64,000 nt of DNA, taken from positions 8,136 through 72,135 of the forward strand of contig JBNARO010000005.1 of NCBI GenBank assembly GCA_049718665.1. The letters run 5' to 3'. Position 1 is the stretch's first letter; each line of letters starts with the position of its first letter. The notes under the pieces were generated by a model. It saw only the letters and a list, made by a program, of their open reading frames with translations. It was not told the origin of the DNA and searched no databases. Positions 26,657 to 35,462 of the stretch are shown one piece after another. A program made the translations under genes and the position numbers. This stretch comes from NZ13-RE01 sp049718665 (GTDB taxonomy: Bacteria; Dictyoglomota; Dictyoglomia; Dictyoglomales; Dictyoglomaceae).

Positions 26657-29600
26657 ATGAAAAAAACCCTTATCTTCTTTTTTATAATTTCAATATATCT
26701 TTTTTCTCTCTCCTCTGCTCAAAACATTCAATGGAAAGATGGCTATCCAAAATCACTTCCTGATGGAAAAATAGAACTTTCTTGGACATCAGGAGTTTCA
26801 GGGACTTATTCTATATATAGGATTTCTGGAGACGGGAATCCTTATCCTTATAGCTTTTATACTAATACTATATCAACCACTTATACTGATACTAACACAG
26901 AGGATGGGGTTTTATATAGCTATGTAATAGCGATATATGATGGAACCCAAACACTAACTACTGAGATAGGGAGGGCAAAGGCAGATAGAACAAAGCCTAT
27001 TATTAACAATCTAAATGCCTTTCCTAACCCCTTTTCTCCTGATGGGGATGGATTTAGAGATAAAGTGACCATCTCCTTTGATTTAAGTGAGTATTCTACT
27101 GTGACAATTACATTACAAGATAAAAATGGGAATATATATACTCCTCCTGAATGGAATGGAACCATATGTCCTTCGCCAAAAACTTATAATTTTGAATGGG
27201 ATGGATATGGGATTTTTGGAGGAACATATACCTTAGCTTCTGAAGGGTTTATTATATATACAATAACCGCAACAGATTTTGCAGGAAATACTAATTCTGC
27301 AACAGGAAAATTTATTTTAGATATTCCTGATATGGAGCTTGCTAACTTTTATGGTCTGCCTAATCCCTTTGATCCTACTTTAAGATCTGATGTAATATAC
27401 AAAGCTTCATATACTCAATTTCCTACTTATAATAATACTTATACTTTCAACTTTTCTCCTCAATTTTATTTAGATCAGTCTGCAATTACCATTGTTGGAA
27501 GCTCCTTTCAGTTTGATATTCTTCCAAAACCAGGAGTTTCTTACACTCCTACTCTCAAAAATGCACAGGTTAAAATTTATGATTCTAATGGTGCCTTAGT
27601 AAGAACTATTACTCTTCCCGCTAATCTTTCCAAAAGTGGTAATTTCTACTGGTATGGAGAAGATGATCCTCAATTAATAAAAGATGATCCTACAAAGCCT
27701 GAATCTTGGTGGTATATGATAAGGGGTGTTCCTTCTGGAAACTACACTTTCGTTCTTTCTGCAACATATACTATACCCCATCCTGATGATCCTACAAGAG
27801 AATTAGAAATTCCATTAAAAGAGATAACTACATTATTAACAATTCAAAGAGCCTTCCTACCTCCTTCTGATACTACTCCTCCCCGGGTTATCTCTTTTAC
27901 TCCTGAAGATGGAAGCTTAGTATCTAATATTCTTTTTGTTTCTGCAGTTTTAGATGATGGAGCAGGGGTAGGACCTGATTTAGTAAAATCTGATATTAGA
28001 GTAAAAGATAATTTAGGAAGACTTGTAGGAGGAATAAAATCTCACAATGAAGTAGATACTTTATATTGGACCTTTACTTCTACTTTAACATCAGGGCAAT
28101 ATTTTATTGAAGTAATTCCTGTAGATAAATATGGAAATGTTGGTTCTCTTACTACTTCATCTTTTATTATTGATAATACTCCTCCTCAGGTTTTAGGAGT
28201 ATCTCCAGCAGGGAATGTGGTCTCTGTAAATCAAATTAGGGTGAATTATCAGGATATAGGTTCTGGATTAGATTTTTGGGATAATTATCCCGTGTCTCCT
28301 GCGAAGTCTCATATAAAAATTTATATTCCTACAACTCCTCCCCAAGAAATTACTTTACTATTTGATAAGAATTTGTCTTCTTCTATATATGCAATAGCAA
28401 ATGTTCCTCAAAGTATTTTAGGGAGCGATGGAAGATATGATTTAAGTATTTATTTAGTGGATAAAGCGGGAAATAATACTACTTCCTATACTTACTTTGT
28501 GTTAGATAGAACCCCTCCTACAATAATAAGTAGCACACTGCCCCAAACCTTTGTAAACTATACAATTTCTCAGATAAAAATCACAGTACAAGATGCTACG
28601 ACAGGAATAAATACTTATACATTAAAAACATTCTTGGAATTAAGAGATTCCTTAGGAAATCAAGTTCCTTCTACTTTTACCATTAATATTATAAATCTAA
28701 AGACTGCAGAACTTGTGTTAAATATAAATTCTACATATACTTGGCAGGAAGGAGATTACTATCTAACTATAAGGGTGGCAGATCTTTTAGATAATGTTTT
28801 ATTTACTCCTCAAAAATTTACCTTAGATTTAACCTCTCCCGATATTATTTCTATCTCTCCTTCAGGCAATGTAAAATCAGTAGATAAAGTGATAGTGAAA
28901 TATTCAGAATTGGGAAGTGGAATAGATTTCACAAAGTCAAGGGCTTCTCTCACTTTCCAGGGAATTTCTACTTATACATTGTTTAGTTCATCAGAATCTA
29001 CAGGAGCAGAACTTATAGCAAGATTTAGCAGTGACGTGTTCTCTCAAGATGGGAACTATAATCTTGATATTATCTTATATGATAAAGCGGGAAATACAAA
29101 GACTTCTTCTACTACCTTTATCTTGGATAGAGAAGGACCAATAGTTAAAGAGGTAAGTCCAACTAAAAATTCTACTTTACTTCTTCCTCCTCAAAAAATA
29201 TGGGCTAAAGTGGAAGATAAAACCATAGGATTGAATTTTGATTTGGCTAAGACTTATATTAGTCTTCTTGATCCTAATGGTTCACAAATTTCAGGGACAT
29301 ATACTTATGAGAAATCAGCTGATGATAAGACAGGGACATTAACACTGCAGATTAGTGGATATACTTGGACCAATGGAATCTATACTGTAAGAATTAATGT
29401 AACAGATAAGTTAGATAATACTACTTATGATACTTATACCTTTACTCTGCAACAAGCCCCACAAGAGACAGGAGATTTAATAATATCTCCTAAGGTATTC
29501 TCTCCAGAGAAAGGTAATTTAAGGATTGATTATCAATTTCAAGTGGTATCAGGAAACATCCAAAAAGTGGATATAGAAATATATTCTCTTAATGGAATTC

Positions 29601-29782
29601 TTGTTAAGAAATTAAGTTCTGAAAGCTATAATTCTCCTCAAGTTCAAGGCACTGTAACTTGGGATGGGAGAGATAGCTTAGGAAGACTGGTACCTAATGG
29701 TTATTATCTTGTTAAAGCAAAAATAACAGAAAGTAGTGAAGCCATAAGAGTAAGATTTAAAGGTTTTGTGGTCTTAAAGTAG
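26657..29782 (+). CDS. Large secreted protein with Ig-like repeats and FlgD-type C-terminal domain
   Basis: A 1041-residue exported protein: signal peptide ending LSSAQN near residue 23, a fibronectin-III-like domain (about 25-110), then a region with the pattern FPNPFSPDGDG as in FlgD-like/CHU-C domains. At least five Ig-like repeats follow, each opening with D-x-T/S-P-P/D and a phrase like SPAGNVVSVNQI or SPSGNVKSVDKV (near residues 415, 515, 625, 735 and 835). The end (TVTWDGRDSLGRLVPNGYYLVKAKI) is the FlgD Ig-like module. Such proteins are surface-bound or part of a secreted sheath. The next gene encodes an outer-membrane barrel. Confidence 0.88.
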   Translation: MKKTLIFFFIISIYLFSLSSAQNIQWKDGYPKSLPDGKIELSWTSGVSGTYSIYRISGDGNPYPYSFYTNTISTTYTDTNTEDGVLYSYVIAIYDGTQTLTTEIGRAKADRTKPIINNLNAFPNPFSPDGDGFRDKVTISFDLSEYSTVTITLQDKNGNIYTPPEWNGTICPSPKTYNFEWDGYGIFGGTYTLASEGFIIYTITATDFAGNTNSATGKFILDIPDMELANFYGLPNPFDPTLRSDVIYKASYTQFPTYNNTYTFNFSPQFYLDQSAITIVGSSFQFDILPKPGVSYTPTLKNAQVKIYDSNGALVRTITLPANLSKSGNFYWYGEDDPQLIKDDPTKPESWWYMIRGVPSGNYTFVLSATYTIPHPDDPTRELEIPLKEITTLLTIQRAFLPPSDTTPPRVISFTPEDGSLVSNILFVSAVLDDGAGVGPDLVKSDIRVKDNLGRLVGGIKSHNEVDTLYWTFTSTLTSGQYFIEVIPVDKYGNVGSLTTSSFIIDNTPPQVLGVSPAGNVVSVNQIRVNYQDIGSGLDFWDNYPVSPAKSHIKIYIPTTPPQEITLLFDKNLSSSIYAIANVPQSILGSDGRYDLSIYLVDKAGNNTTSYTYFVLDRTPPTIISSTLPQTFVNYTISQIKITVQDATTGINTYTLKTFLELRDSLGNQVPSTFTINIINLKTAELVLNINSTYTWQEGDYYLTIRVADLLDNVLFTPQKFTLDLTSPDIISISPSGNVKSVDKVIVKYSELGSGIDFTKSRASLTFQGISTYTLFSSSESTGAELIARFSSDVFSQDGNYNLDIILYDKAGNTKTSSTTFILDREGPIVKEVSPTKNSTLLLPPQKIWAKVEDKTIGLNFDLAKTYISLLDPNGSQISGTYTYEKSADDKTGTLTLQISGYTWTNGIYTVRINVTDKLDNTTYDTYTFTLQQAPQETGDLIISPKVFSPEKGNLRIDYQFQVVSGNIQKVDIEIYSLNGILVKKLSSESYNSPQVQGTVTWDGRDSLGRLVPNGYYLVKAKITESSEAIRVRFKGFVVLK

Positions 29783-29794
29783 AGGAGGTATAAT

Positions 29795-30694
29795 ATGAGA
29801 AGATTAATTTTAGTCTTTTTAATTTTATTTTTGCTCACTCCCTCTTTTGCTCAACAAGGACTTTTTGGGGCTTTTGCATCCACTGGTCCATTAGTAGGAT
29901 GGAGTGTTAGAGCTTTGGGGATGGGAGGTGCATTTTCTGCTTTAGAAGGAGATCTGGAAGGCGCTTTATGGAATCCCGCGAGTATTTCTCGTCTTTTAGA
30001 TTCCCAGTTGAGTATTATGTATAATTACTCCCCTCTAACTTTTGAGGGATTTGGATTTGGAACAAATATGTATATAACTTCTTATCATATACTTTTTGGA
30101 ATTCCTGATAGGGGGCTTTGGTCATCAGGAGTTTTTTATACAGGTCTTTCTCCAATAGAGGATTTAGGAATTTTATATAGAGAGAACCAATTGGGATATA
30201 CTGTGGCGAAGAGCTTAGATTTTTTAGGGATAAAGAATATAGCCCTTGGATTTAATTTTAAAAGATTATGGGTAAATATGCCCTCACCATATAAAGCAGA
30301 GGGATGGAGTATAGATCTTGGTATTATACTAAGATTTTCTTCAACTCTTAAATTAGGCTTTTCTGCTCAAAATCTTTTTGCTTCCTTAGATTGGTATGAT
30401 GGAGAAAAGATATCAAAGGAACCTCCTCCTGCAAATTTTAAAATGGGAATTTGTTACCAAACTGAGAGATTAACTTTTGCTTTTGATTTAGATTTTCCAA
30501 GTCTTTATTATCACATTGGTGGAGAATACTTTTTTGATCCTATATTTTTTAGAATAGGATGGAACATAGATTCTCCTACTTTAGGTTTAGGATTTAGAAG
30601 CCCTGATGGAAGATGGAGAATTGATTATGCTCTTCTTTATTCCTTAGGTATAGGGGGATTAAATCATAGGTTGGGAATTTCTATGTTCTTCTAA
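29795..30694 (+). CDS. Outer-membrane beta-barrel protein, PorV/PorQ-like (UPF0164-like)
   Basis: A 299-residue protein with a signal peptide (ending SFAQQ near 20) and a segment diagnostic of the PorV/PorQ group: GWSVRALGMGGAFSALEGDLEGALWNPASI. The remainder is alternating strands that end in an aromatic residue (LGISMFF), the outer-membrane sorting pattern. In Bacteroidetes PorV shuttles cargo for type IX secretion; here it follows 12 bases after a large Ig-repeat protein, so a role in its export or anchoring is plausible but unproven. Confidence 0.82.
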   Translation: MRRLILVFLILFLLTPSFAQQGLFGAFASTGPLVGWSVRALGMGGAFSALEGDLEGALWNPASISRLLDSQLSIMYNYSPLTFEGFGFGTNMYITSYHILFGIPDRGLWSSGVFYTGLSPIEDLGILYRENQLGYTVAKSLDFLGIKNIALGFNFKRLWVNMPSPYKAEGWSIDLGIILRFSSTLKLGFSAQNLFASLDWYDGEKISKEPPPANFKMGICYQTERLTFAFDLDFPSLYYHIGGEYFFDPIFFRIGWNIDSPTLGLGFRSPDGRWRIDYALLYSLGIGGLNHRLGISMFF

Positions 30695-30696
30695 AA

Positions 30697-30737
30697 AGTA
30701 ATGGGTGATGAATTTTCTTTACTCATCACCCATTACT
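30697..30737. terminator. Bidirectional hairpin terminator
   Basis: A perfect 15-base inverted repeat (AGTAATGGGTGATGA / TCATCACCCATTACT) with an 11-base loop lies between the convergent barrel gene and rtcB. The flanking T/A runs are moderate on both sides, consistent with use in both directions. Confidence 0.8.
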
Positions 30738-30743
30738 CATTAT

Positions 30744-32204
30744 TTATCCCTTAATTACCGCTAAGGGTTTCATTTGGGCAACTCTTAAAGACAATCCCGC
30801 ATTATGTACTACATTTACTACATCTACAACATTTTTATAAGCCTCAGATGCCTCTTCCACAATAGAAGCTTTTGAGGCAGCTCTTACAATAATTCCTCTT
30901 TCTAAAAGTTCCCTTTCAACATCTGACGCTTTTCTTCCACTTCTCAAAAGTTGCCTTCTACTTTGGGTTCTCCCTGCACCATGGCATGTAGATCCAAAGG
31001 CAATTTCCATTGCTTTAGGAAGACCAATAAGGAGAAAGGAAGATCTTCCCATATCTCCTGGAATAATCACAGGCTGACCAATATCTCTATATTCTTCTGG
31101 AACATCAGGATGTCCCGCAGGAAAGGCTCTGGTTGCTCCCTTTCTATGTACAATTACTTCTTCTTTTTTCCCTTCTACCATATGTTCTTCTAATTTTGCA
31201 ATATTATGAGCAACGTCATATATAAGTTTTAGTCCTAATTTGTCTGCTCCTTGCTTAAATACTTTTTCCATGGTTTCTCTTACCCAGTGAGTAATCATTT
31301 GACGATTTGCCCAGGCGAAATTTGCAGCAGCACACATAGCTTGAAAGTAATCTTGACCTTCTGGAGAATCAAAGGGAGCACAAGCAAGTTGTCTGTCAGG
31401 GACACTTATTCCATATTTATTCATGGCTTGAGTCATTACTCTAATATAATCTTCCGCTACTTGATGTCCTAATCCTCGGGAGCCTGTATGTATCATTATT
31501 ACAATCTGATTGGGAAATAATCCTAATTTCTCAGCAATCTCAGGTTCAAAGATTTTACTTACTACTTGAACTTCTAAGAAATGATTACCAGAACCTAAGG
31601 TTCCCAATTGAAATTCTCCTCTCTCTTTTGCCTTTTTAGAAACCTTATCTGGATTAGCAAATTTTAGACATCCTCCTTCTTCTATTCTATCTAAATCTTC
31701 TTTCCATCCATATCCTTGCTTTACTGCCCAACGAGCTCCATTCGCCAATACTTCGTCTAATTCTTTCCCTTTTACCCTTAATTCTCCTTCAGAGCCTACT
31801 CCTGCAGGGATGGCAGAAAAAAGAGCGTCTACTAACTCTTTTATTTTTGGTTCTACATCTTCCTTAGATAAATTTGTTCTTATTAGTCTTACCCCACAAT
31901 TTATATCATACCCTACACCTCCAGGAGATATAACTCCTCCCCTTTTTCTCATAGCAGCAACTCCACCAATAGGGAAACCATACCCCCAATGAATATCAGG
32001 CATAGCTAAGGATGCAGATATCACTCCAGGGAGGCTTGCTACATTTGCTACTTGCTCAGGAGATTGATCCTGAATAATGTCTTGAATAAGCTTTTCATCA
32101 GCAAAAATTATCCCTGGAACTTTCATCCAAGGTTTATAGTTTTCAGGTATTTTATATCTATAATCATCTATCTTTTCTAAGGGACCTTTCCATTGATCTC
32201 CCAT
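30744..32204 (-). CDS. rtcB: RNA-splicing ligase RtcB
   Basis: A 486-residue Mn2+/GTP-dependent ligase that joins RNA 2',3'-cyclic phosphate (or 3'-phosphate) to 5'-OH ends. Visible motifs: MPDIHWGYGFPIGGVAA, YDINCGVRL (metal-binding Cys), LGSGNHFLEVQ, MIHTGSRGLGHQ and near the end GSTCHGAGRTQSR with the guanylylated His. ATG 32204 is chosen because GGAGGTG is six bases upstream; a TTG upstream in frame overlaps that site. Single gene, no archease (Archease/YrfG) neighbour. Confidence 0.95.
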   Translation of the reverse strand: MGDQWKGPLEKIDDYRYKIPENYKPWMKVPGIIFADEKLIQDIIQDQSPEQVANVASLPGVISASLAMPDIHWGYGFPIGGVAAMRKRGGVISPGGVGYDINCGVRLIRTNLSKEDVEPKIKELVDALFSAIPAGVGSEGELRVKGKELDEVLANGARWAVKQGYGWKEDLDRIEEGGCLKFANPDKVSKKAKERGEFQLGTLGSGNHFLEVQVVSKIFEPEIAEKLGLFPNQIVIMIHTGSRGLGHQVAEDYIRVMTQAMNKYGISVPDRQLACAPFDSPEGQDYFQAMCAAANFAWANRQMITHWVRETMEKVFKQGADKLGLKLIYDVAHNIAKLEEHMVEGKKEEVIVHRKGATRAFPAGHPDVPEEYRDIGQPVIIPGDMGRSSFLLIGLPKAMEIAFGSTCHGAGRTQSRRQLLRSGRKASDVERELLERGIIVRAASKASIVEEASEAYKNVVDVVNVVHNAGLSLRVAQMKPLAVIKG

Positions 32205-32313
32205 TATGTTCACCTCCAAATAGTCTTTGGTTTGATCCTGTTTTATTTCTTGGTATTTTTCTCCTATAATAATTATACCTTTAAAATATTAATTTGAAAG
32301 GAGGTTTAAAAAT

Positions 32314-32712
32314 TTGTTTTTTGAATTTACAGTATCTACACTTGGAAAAACTGTGCTTGTGGATATCACCGATAAAATTGAAGAATGTGTTAAAAAAAGT
32401 AATATAAAGGAGGGTAGATGTTATATATTTATTCCCCATACCACTGCGGGAATTATTATTAACGAAAATTATGATCCTAGTGTAGTAAGAGATATTTTAA
32501 ATACCTTAGAAAGATTAATCCCTTGGAGCATGAATTATTCTCATACTGAGGGAAATTCTCCCGCCCATATAAAAAGTGCTATTATAGGAAATCAGATAAT
32601 GGTTTTTGTTAAAGAAGGAAAATTGAAGTTGGGAGCATGGCAGGGAATATTTCTCGCAGAATTTGATGGACCAAGGGTGAGAAAAGTTTGGGTTGACATA
32701 GTAAAGGATTAG
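32314..32712 (+). CDS. YjbQ/UPF0047 family protein
   Basis: A 132-residue protein with the family marks FIPHTTAGIIINENYDP, NYSHTEGNSPAHIKSAIIG and LGAWQGIFLAEFDGPRVR. The family has thiamine-phosphate synthase activity as a secondary function in some members, and His and Glu residues shape a metal site. The TTG start follows AAAGGAGGT. The 109-base gap to the divergent rtcB holds TATAAT at 32265, likely a -10 for this gene. Confidence 0.9.
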   Translation: MFFEFTVSTLGKTVLVDITDKIEECVKKSNIKEGRCYIFIPHTTAGIIINENYDPSVVRDILNTLERLIPWSMNYSHTEGNSPAHIKSAIIGNQIMVFVKEGKLKLGAWQGIFLAEFDGPRVRKVWVDIVKD

Positions 32713-32772
32713 GTTTAAACTTTATCAAAGAGTTAGGGCCCTCTTAATTCTTTTTAGAAAGGAGGGAGAAAA

Positions 32773-32850
32773 ATGGCTTGGTATTGGTGGCTAATAATAA
32801 TTGTAGTAATCATTCTCTTAATTTGGTATTTTACTAAGGGAAAGAAATAG
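32773..32850 (+). CDS. 25-residue single-span membrane peptide
   Basis: Too short for routine gene finding: M-A-W-Y-W-W, a pure hydrophobic run of Ile, Val and Leu, then a positive tail FTKGKK. An excellent site AAAGGAGGGAG lies just before the ATG and a strong terminator follows within 25 bases of the stop, so the unit looks real. N-terminal tryptophans with a Lys tail predict an inner-membrane helix, N-out or N-in unknown. I know no family. Confidence 0.65.
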   Translation: MAWYWWLIIIVVIILLIWYFTKGKK

Positions 32851-32870
32851 AGAAAGATATAGGTTTCATA

Positions 32871-32905
32871 AAAAAGGGATGGAAAGGGAAATTCCATCCC
32901 TTTTT
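32871..32905 (+). terminator. Intrinsic terminator after the small membrane peptide
   Basis: Thirteen-base perfect inverted repeat AAAAAGGGATGGA / TCCATCCCTTTTT with a nine-base loop and a run of T. The pncA ribosome site starts just afterwards. A false upstream start for pncA would lie inside this hairpin. Confidence 0.85.
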
Positions 32906-32923
32906 ATGTGGAGGTGGGAAAAA

Positions 32924-33469
32924 ATGCGATCTGCGCTCTTAATTATAGATATGATTGTAGATTTTGTGACTGGAAAATTTGGGAACCCTTATGCTCAAGG
33001 AATAGTTCCAAAGATAAAAGAACTTTTAAATACCGCAAGGGAATTTAATATTCCTATTTTTTATCTAATAGATTCCCACTCCCCATCTGATCCAGAAATT
33101 TCTCTATGGGGAGAACATGCTATGGAAGGAGAGAAAGGTTCTGAAATAATTCCTGAACTTTCCCCACAGGAAGGAGATTATATTATTAAAAAGAAGGTTT
33201 ACACTGGGTTCTTTAAGACAGATTTAGAAAAGAATTTAAAAGAATTAAACATAGATACTTTATATCTTACAGGAACCAGTACTCACATATGTGTTCTTCA
33301 CAATGCTTGTGATGGTTTTTATAGAGGATTTAAAATTGTTGTAGTATCTGATGCAGTTGCATCTTTTGTTCCCGAGGAACATGATAAAGCTTTAAAATAT
33401 ATGAAAGACATTTATGGCGCTGAAATTTTGACCTCTGACATTGTAATGGAAAGGTGGAAGAAAAAGTGA
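32924..33469 (+). CDS. pncA: Nicotinamidase / isochorismatase-family hydrolase
   Basis: A 181-residue cysteine hydrolase. The catalytic triad is visible: Asp in LLIIDMIVDF, Lys in IKKKVYTGFF and Cys in STHICVLHNACD; the cis-peptide loop is around SDAVASF. It deamidates nicotinamide to nicotinate. ATG 32924 follows GGAGGTGGG; an upstream in-frame ATG at 32879 lies inside the terminator hairpin and is rejected. The next gene is the nicotinate phosphoribosyltransferase, a short NAD salvage operon. Confidence 0.88.
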   Translation: MRSALLIIDMIVDFVTGKFGNPYAQGIVPKIKELLNTAREFNIPIFYLIDSHSPSDPEISLWGEHAMEGEKGSEIIPELSPQEGDYIIKKKVYTGFFKTDLEKNLKELNIDTLYLTGTSTHICVLHNACDGFYRGFKIVVVSDAVASFVPEEHDKALKYMKDIYGAEILTSDIVMERWKKK

Positions 33470-34650
33470 GAGATTTTTTGATTGCAAAGCCTGAAGAAAT
33501 TAAAAATGGTTTAGCTACTGATGCCTATTTTTTAAGGACTGAAGAAGTCTTAGATGGTCTTAGGAAAAATCCTTATGTAGTAATGGAACTTTTTACTAAG
33601 GCTTTCCCTGATAAAAATTATCTTTTTGGGGTTTTTTTAGGAGCATATGAAGTAGCAAAACTTCTTGAAGGACTACCTGTGGATGTTTATGCTATGGATG
33701 AAGGAGAAATTTTTTTTCCTTACGAGCCTGTTATTCAAATAATAGGTAGATATAGAGATTTTGCAAGATATGAAACTTCGATTTTGGGATTTGTATCCTT
33801 CTTATCAGGGATAGGAACAAAATCTGCAAGAGTAAGAATCGCAGCAAGGGATAAGAAAATTTATAGTTTTGGAACAAGAAGACAGCATCCCTTCTTAGCA
33901 CCCGCTGTAGAATATGCTACATACGTATGTGGATTCGATGGAGTCTCTAATGTTCTTGGAGCAAAATATTTAGGAAAAACTCCTGTGGGAACTATGCCTC
34001 ATGCTTTGATTCTTGTGATTGGAGATGATAAGTCCTCCTTTTTAGCTTTTGATAAATATGTAGATGAAAAGGTCCCAAGAATTGCCTTGGTAGATACTTT
34101 TGGCTCTCCTACTGTGGAAGCTTTAGAAGCCTTAGAAGCTTTAGGACCAAGACTTCGAGGAATAAGATTAGATAGTAAAGATTATGCTTATCTTATAAAA
34201 GATATAAGATGGGAGTTTTCAAGAAGAGGTTTTCCCGATATAAAAATCTTTTTAAGTGGTGGACTGGACGAATATGAGGTAGAAAAATATAGAGATCTTG
34301 CGGACGCTTTTGGAGTAGGGACAAGAATTGCTAATGCATCATCTATTGATTTTGCATTAAAAATTGTGGAAGTTGATGGAGAGCCAAAAGCAAAATCAGG
34401 AAATATGCCAGGAAGAAAACAAGTACAAAGGGATGAAAATTATAACGACGTGATTCGTCTCTTTGAATCTGAGATATTACCCGGATATAGACCCTTATTA
34501 AAACTTTTAATAAAGGAGGGAAAGATTATAAGAGAATTTGAAGATGTAGATAAGATTAGGGAAAGAATATTGAAAAATTTAGAATGTTTACCTGAAAATT
34601 TGAAGAAAATAACAGGCGGTGAGCTACCTAAGATAAGGTTTGAGCCTTGA
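33466..34650 (+). CDS. pncB: Nicotinate phosphoribosyltransferase
   Basis: A ~394-residue enzyme that makes nicotinate mononucleotide from nicotinate and PRPP, next after PncA. Features: NGLATDAYFLRTEEVL at the start, FGTRRQHPFLAPAVEYA in the active-site region, VDTFGSPTVEALEAL, the phosphate loop LRLDSKDYAYLIKD-like segment (GIRLDSKDY) and IFLSGGLDEYEV. GTG 33466 overlaps the pncA stop (GTGA) and has AGGTGG upstream; GTG 33454 is an alternative four codons earlier. Archaeal-type length (about 390) rather than E. coli-type. Confidence 0.9.
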   Translation: MRDFLIAKPEEIKNGLATDAYFLRTEEVLDGLRKNPYVVMELFTKAFPDKNYLFGVFLGAYEVAKLLEGLPVDVYAMDEGEIFFPYEPVIQIIGRYRDFARYETSILGFVSFLSGIGTKSARVRIAARDKKIYSFGTRRQHPFLAPAVEYATYVCGFDGVSNVLGAKYLGKTPVGTMPHALILVIGDDKSSFLAFDKYVDEKVPRIALVDTFGSPTVEALEALEALGPRLRGIRLDSKDYAYLIKDIRWEFSRRGFPDIKIFLSGGLDEYEVEKYRDLADAFGVGTRIANASSIDFALKIVEVDGEPKAKSGNMPGRKQVQRDENYNDVIRLFESEILPGYRPLLKLLIKEGKIIREFEDVDKIRERILKNLECLPENLKKITGGELPKIRFEP

Positions 34651-34675
34651 CGATTACAAGTATTTCTGTTAACAT
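34647..34675 (+). promoter_or_regulatory. Promoter for rpmH-rnpA-yidD-yidC-jag-mnmE
   Basis: TTGACG, a 17-base spacer and TAACAT lie directly after the pncB stop, 40 bases before rpmH. Good consensus fit at -35; the -10 matches four of six. Confidence 0.65.
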
Positions 34676-34714
34676 ATCCTTTGTGTCAAATTTTGGAGTA
34701 AAGGGAGAGGTAAG

Positions 34715-34849
34715 ATGAAAAGGACCTATCAGCCTAAAAAACATCATAGACAGAGGGTTCATGGTTTTTTAAAGAGAATGAGAACTCCAGGTGGAAGGAA
34801 AGTTATTAAGAGAAGAAGAGCAAAAGGAAGAAAGAGACTGGCAGTATAA
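34715..34849 (+). CDS. rpmH: Ribosomal protein bL34
   Basis: A 44-residue basic protein, MKRTYQPKKHHRQRVHGF, then a Gly-Arg-rich tail, the normal L34 sequence and length. Too short for most ORF lists. GGGAGAGG precedes the ATG. First of the conserved rpmH-rnpA-yidD-yidC-jag-mnmE block. In many bacteria dnaA and the origin lie upstream; here the pncB gene does, and no DnaA boxes are seen. Confidence 0.98.
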   Translation: MKRTYQPKKHHRQRVHGFLKRMRTPGGRKVIKRRRAKGRKRLAV

Positions 34850-35239
34850 TTGGGACTTTTTTCTTTTCCATCTTATGAAAGGCTTAAAAAGAAGGAAGAT
34901 TTTAAGAGAATTTTGAGGGAGGGTAAAATTTATACCCTCTCCCCCCTTATAGTATATATTAGAAGAGGAAGCCCACAGAGAAAAATAGGAATAAGTGTCA
35001 GTAAAAAAGTAGGTTCCGCAGTAGTTAGAAATAGATTAAAAAGATTGGTAAGGGAAGTTTATAGATTAAATAGACCTTATCTTGTAGACGATGTGGAAAT
35101 GCTTGTGATAATAAAGCCAGGAGATAAGGTGATTGATAATTTTTGGGAAATGGAAAAAGTTCTTAAAAAAATATGGCAAGATGCAAAAATTTTCAAGGAT
35201 GTTGAGAAAGATAGGGATTCTATTAATAAAATTTTATAA
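34850..35239 (+). CDS. rnpA: Ribonuclease P protein component
   Basis: A 129-residue basic protein that assists the catalytic RNA in tRNA 5' processing. Family blocks: FPSYERLKKKEDFKRIL, then PQRKIGISVSKKVGSAVVRNRLKRLVREVYRLN, the RNR helix motif. TTG start at 34850 abuts the rpmH stop (TAATTG). The 3' end overlaps yidD by 41 bases. Confidence 0.95.
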   Translation: MGLFSFPSYERLKKKEDFKRILREGKIYTLSPLIVYIRRGSPQRKIGISVSKKVGSAVVRNRLKRLVREVYRLNRPYLVDDVEMLVIIKPGDKVIDNFWEMEKVLKKIWQDAKIFKDVEKDRDSINKIL

Positions 35240-35462
35240 AAATTTTATATCTCCATTACTTCCCCATTCTTGTAGATTTTACCCCACCTGTTCTACTTAT
35301 GCGTTGATTTCTATAGAGAAGTTTGGATTTATAAAAGGCGGGTTTTTAGCTATAAGAAGAATTCTTCGTTGTCATCCCTTTAATCCCGGAGGATACGATC
35401 CTGTCCCTGAAGTTTATATTCCCATAAGATTAAATATAAAGCTTAGGAGGAAAGAGAAATGA
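35199..35462 (+). CDS. yidD: Membrane protein insertion efficiency factor YidD
   Basis: Small (about 87-residue) protein with the family pattern MLRKIGILLIKFYKNFISP, FYPTCSTYA (with the conserved Cys), KGGFLAIRRILRCHPFNPGGYDPV. It assists YidC-dependent insertion. An in-frame start at 35133 is not favoured because 66 bases of it read as part of rnpA and the family begins near LRKIG; ATG 35199 (or TTG 35202) fits. It overlaps rnpA. Confidence 0.9.
   Translation: MLRKIGILLIKFYKNFISPLLPHSCRFYPTCSTYALISIEKFGFIKGGFLAIRRILRCHPFNPGGYDPVPEVYIPIRLNIKLRRKEK

Noticed and set aside
26657..29782. Repeats in the large secreted protein as a DNA-level tandem repeat or CRISPR
   Set aside because: The similarity is at protein level only, spaced ~100 residues; no DNA repeat-spacer pattern is visible.
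30951..31992. Plus-strand open frames over rtcB
   Set aside because: They are shadows of the highly conserved rtcB coding strand and have no start signals.
32879..32923. Earlier start for the nicotinamidase gene
   Set aside because: It falls inside a strong terminator stem and has no ribosome site; ATG 32924 with GGAGGTGGG is better.
34651..34714. Replication origin upstream of rpmH
   Set aside because: dnaA is absent and no TTATCCACA-type boxes are seen; the gap is only ~64 bases and holds an ordinary promoter.
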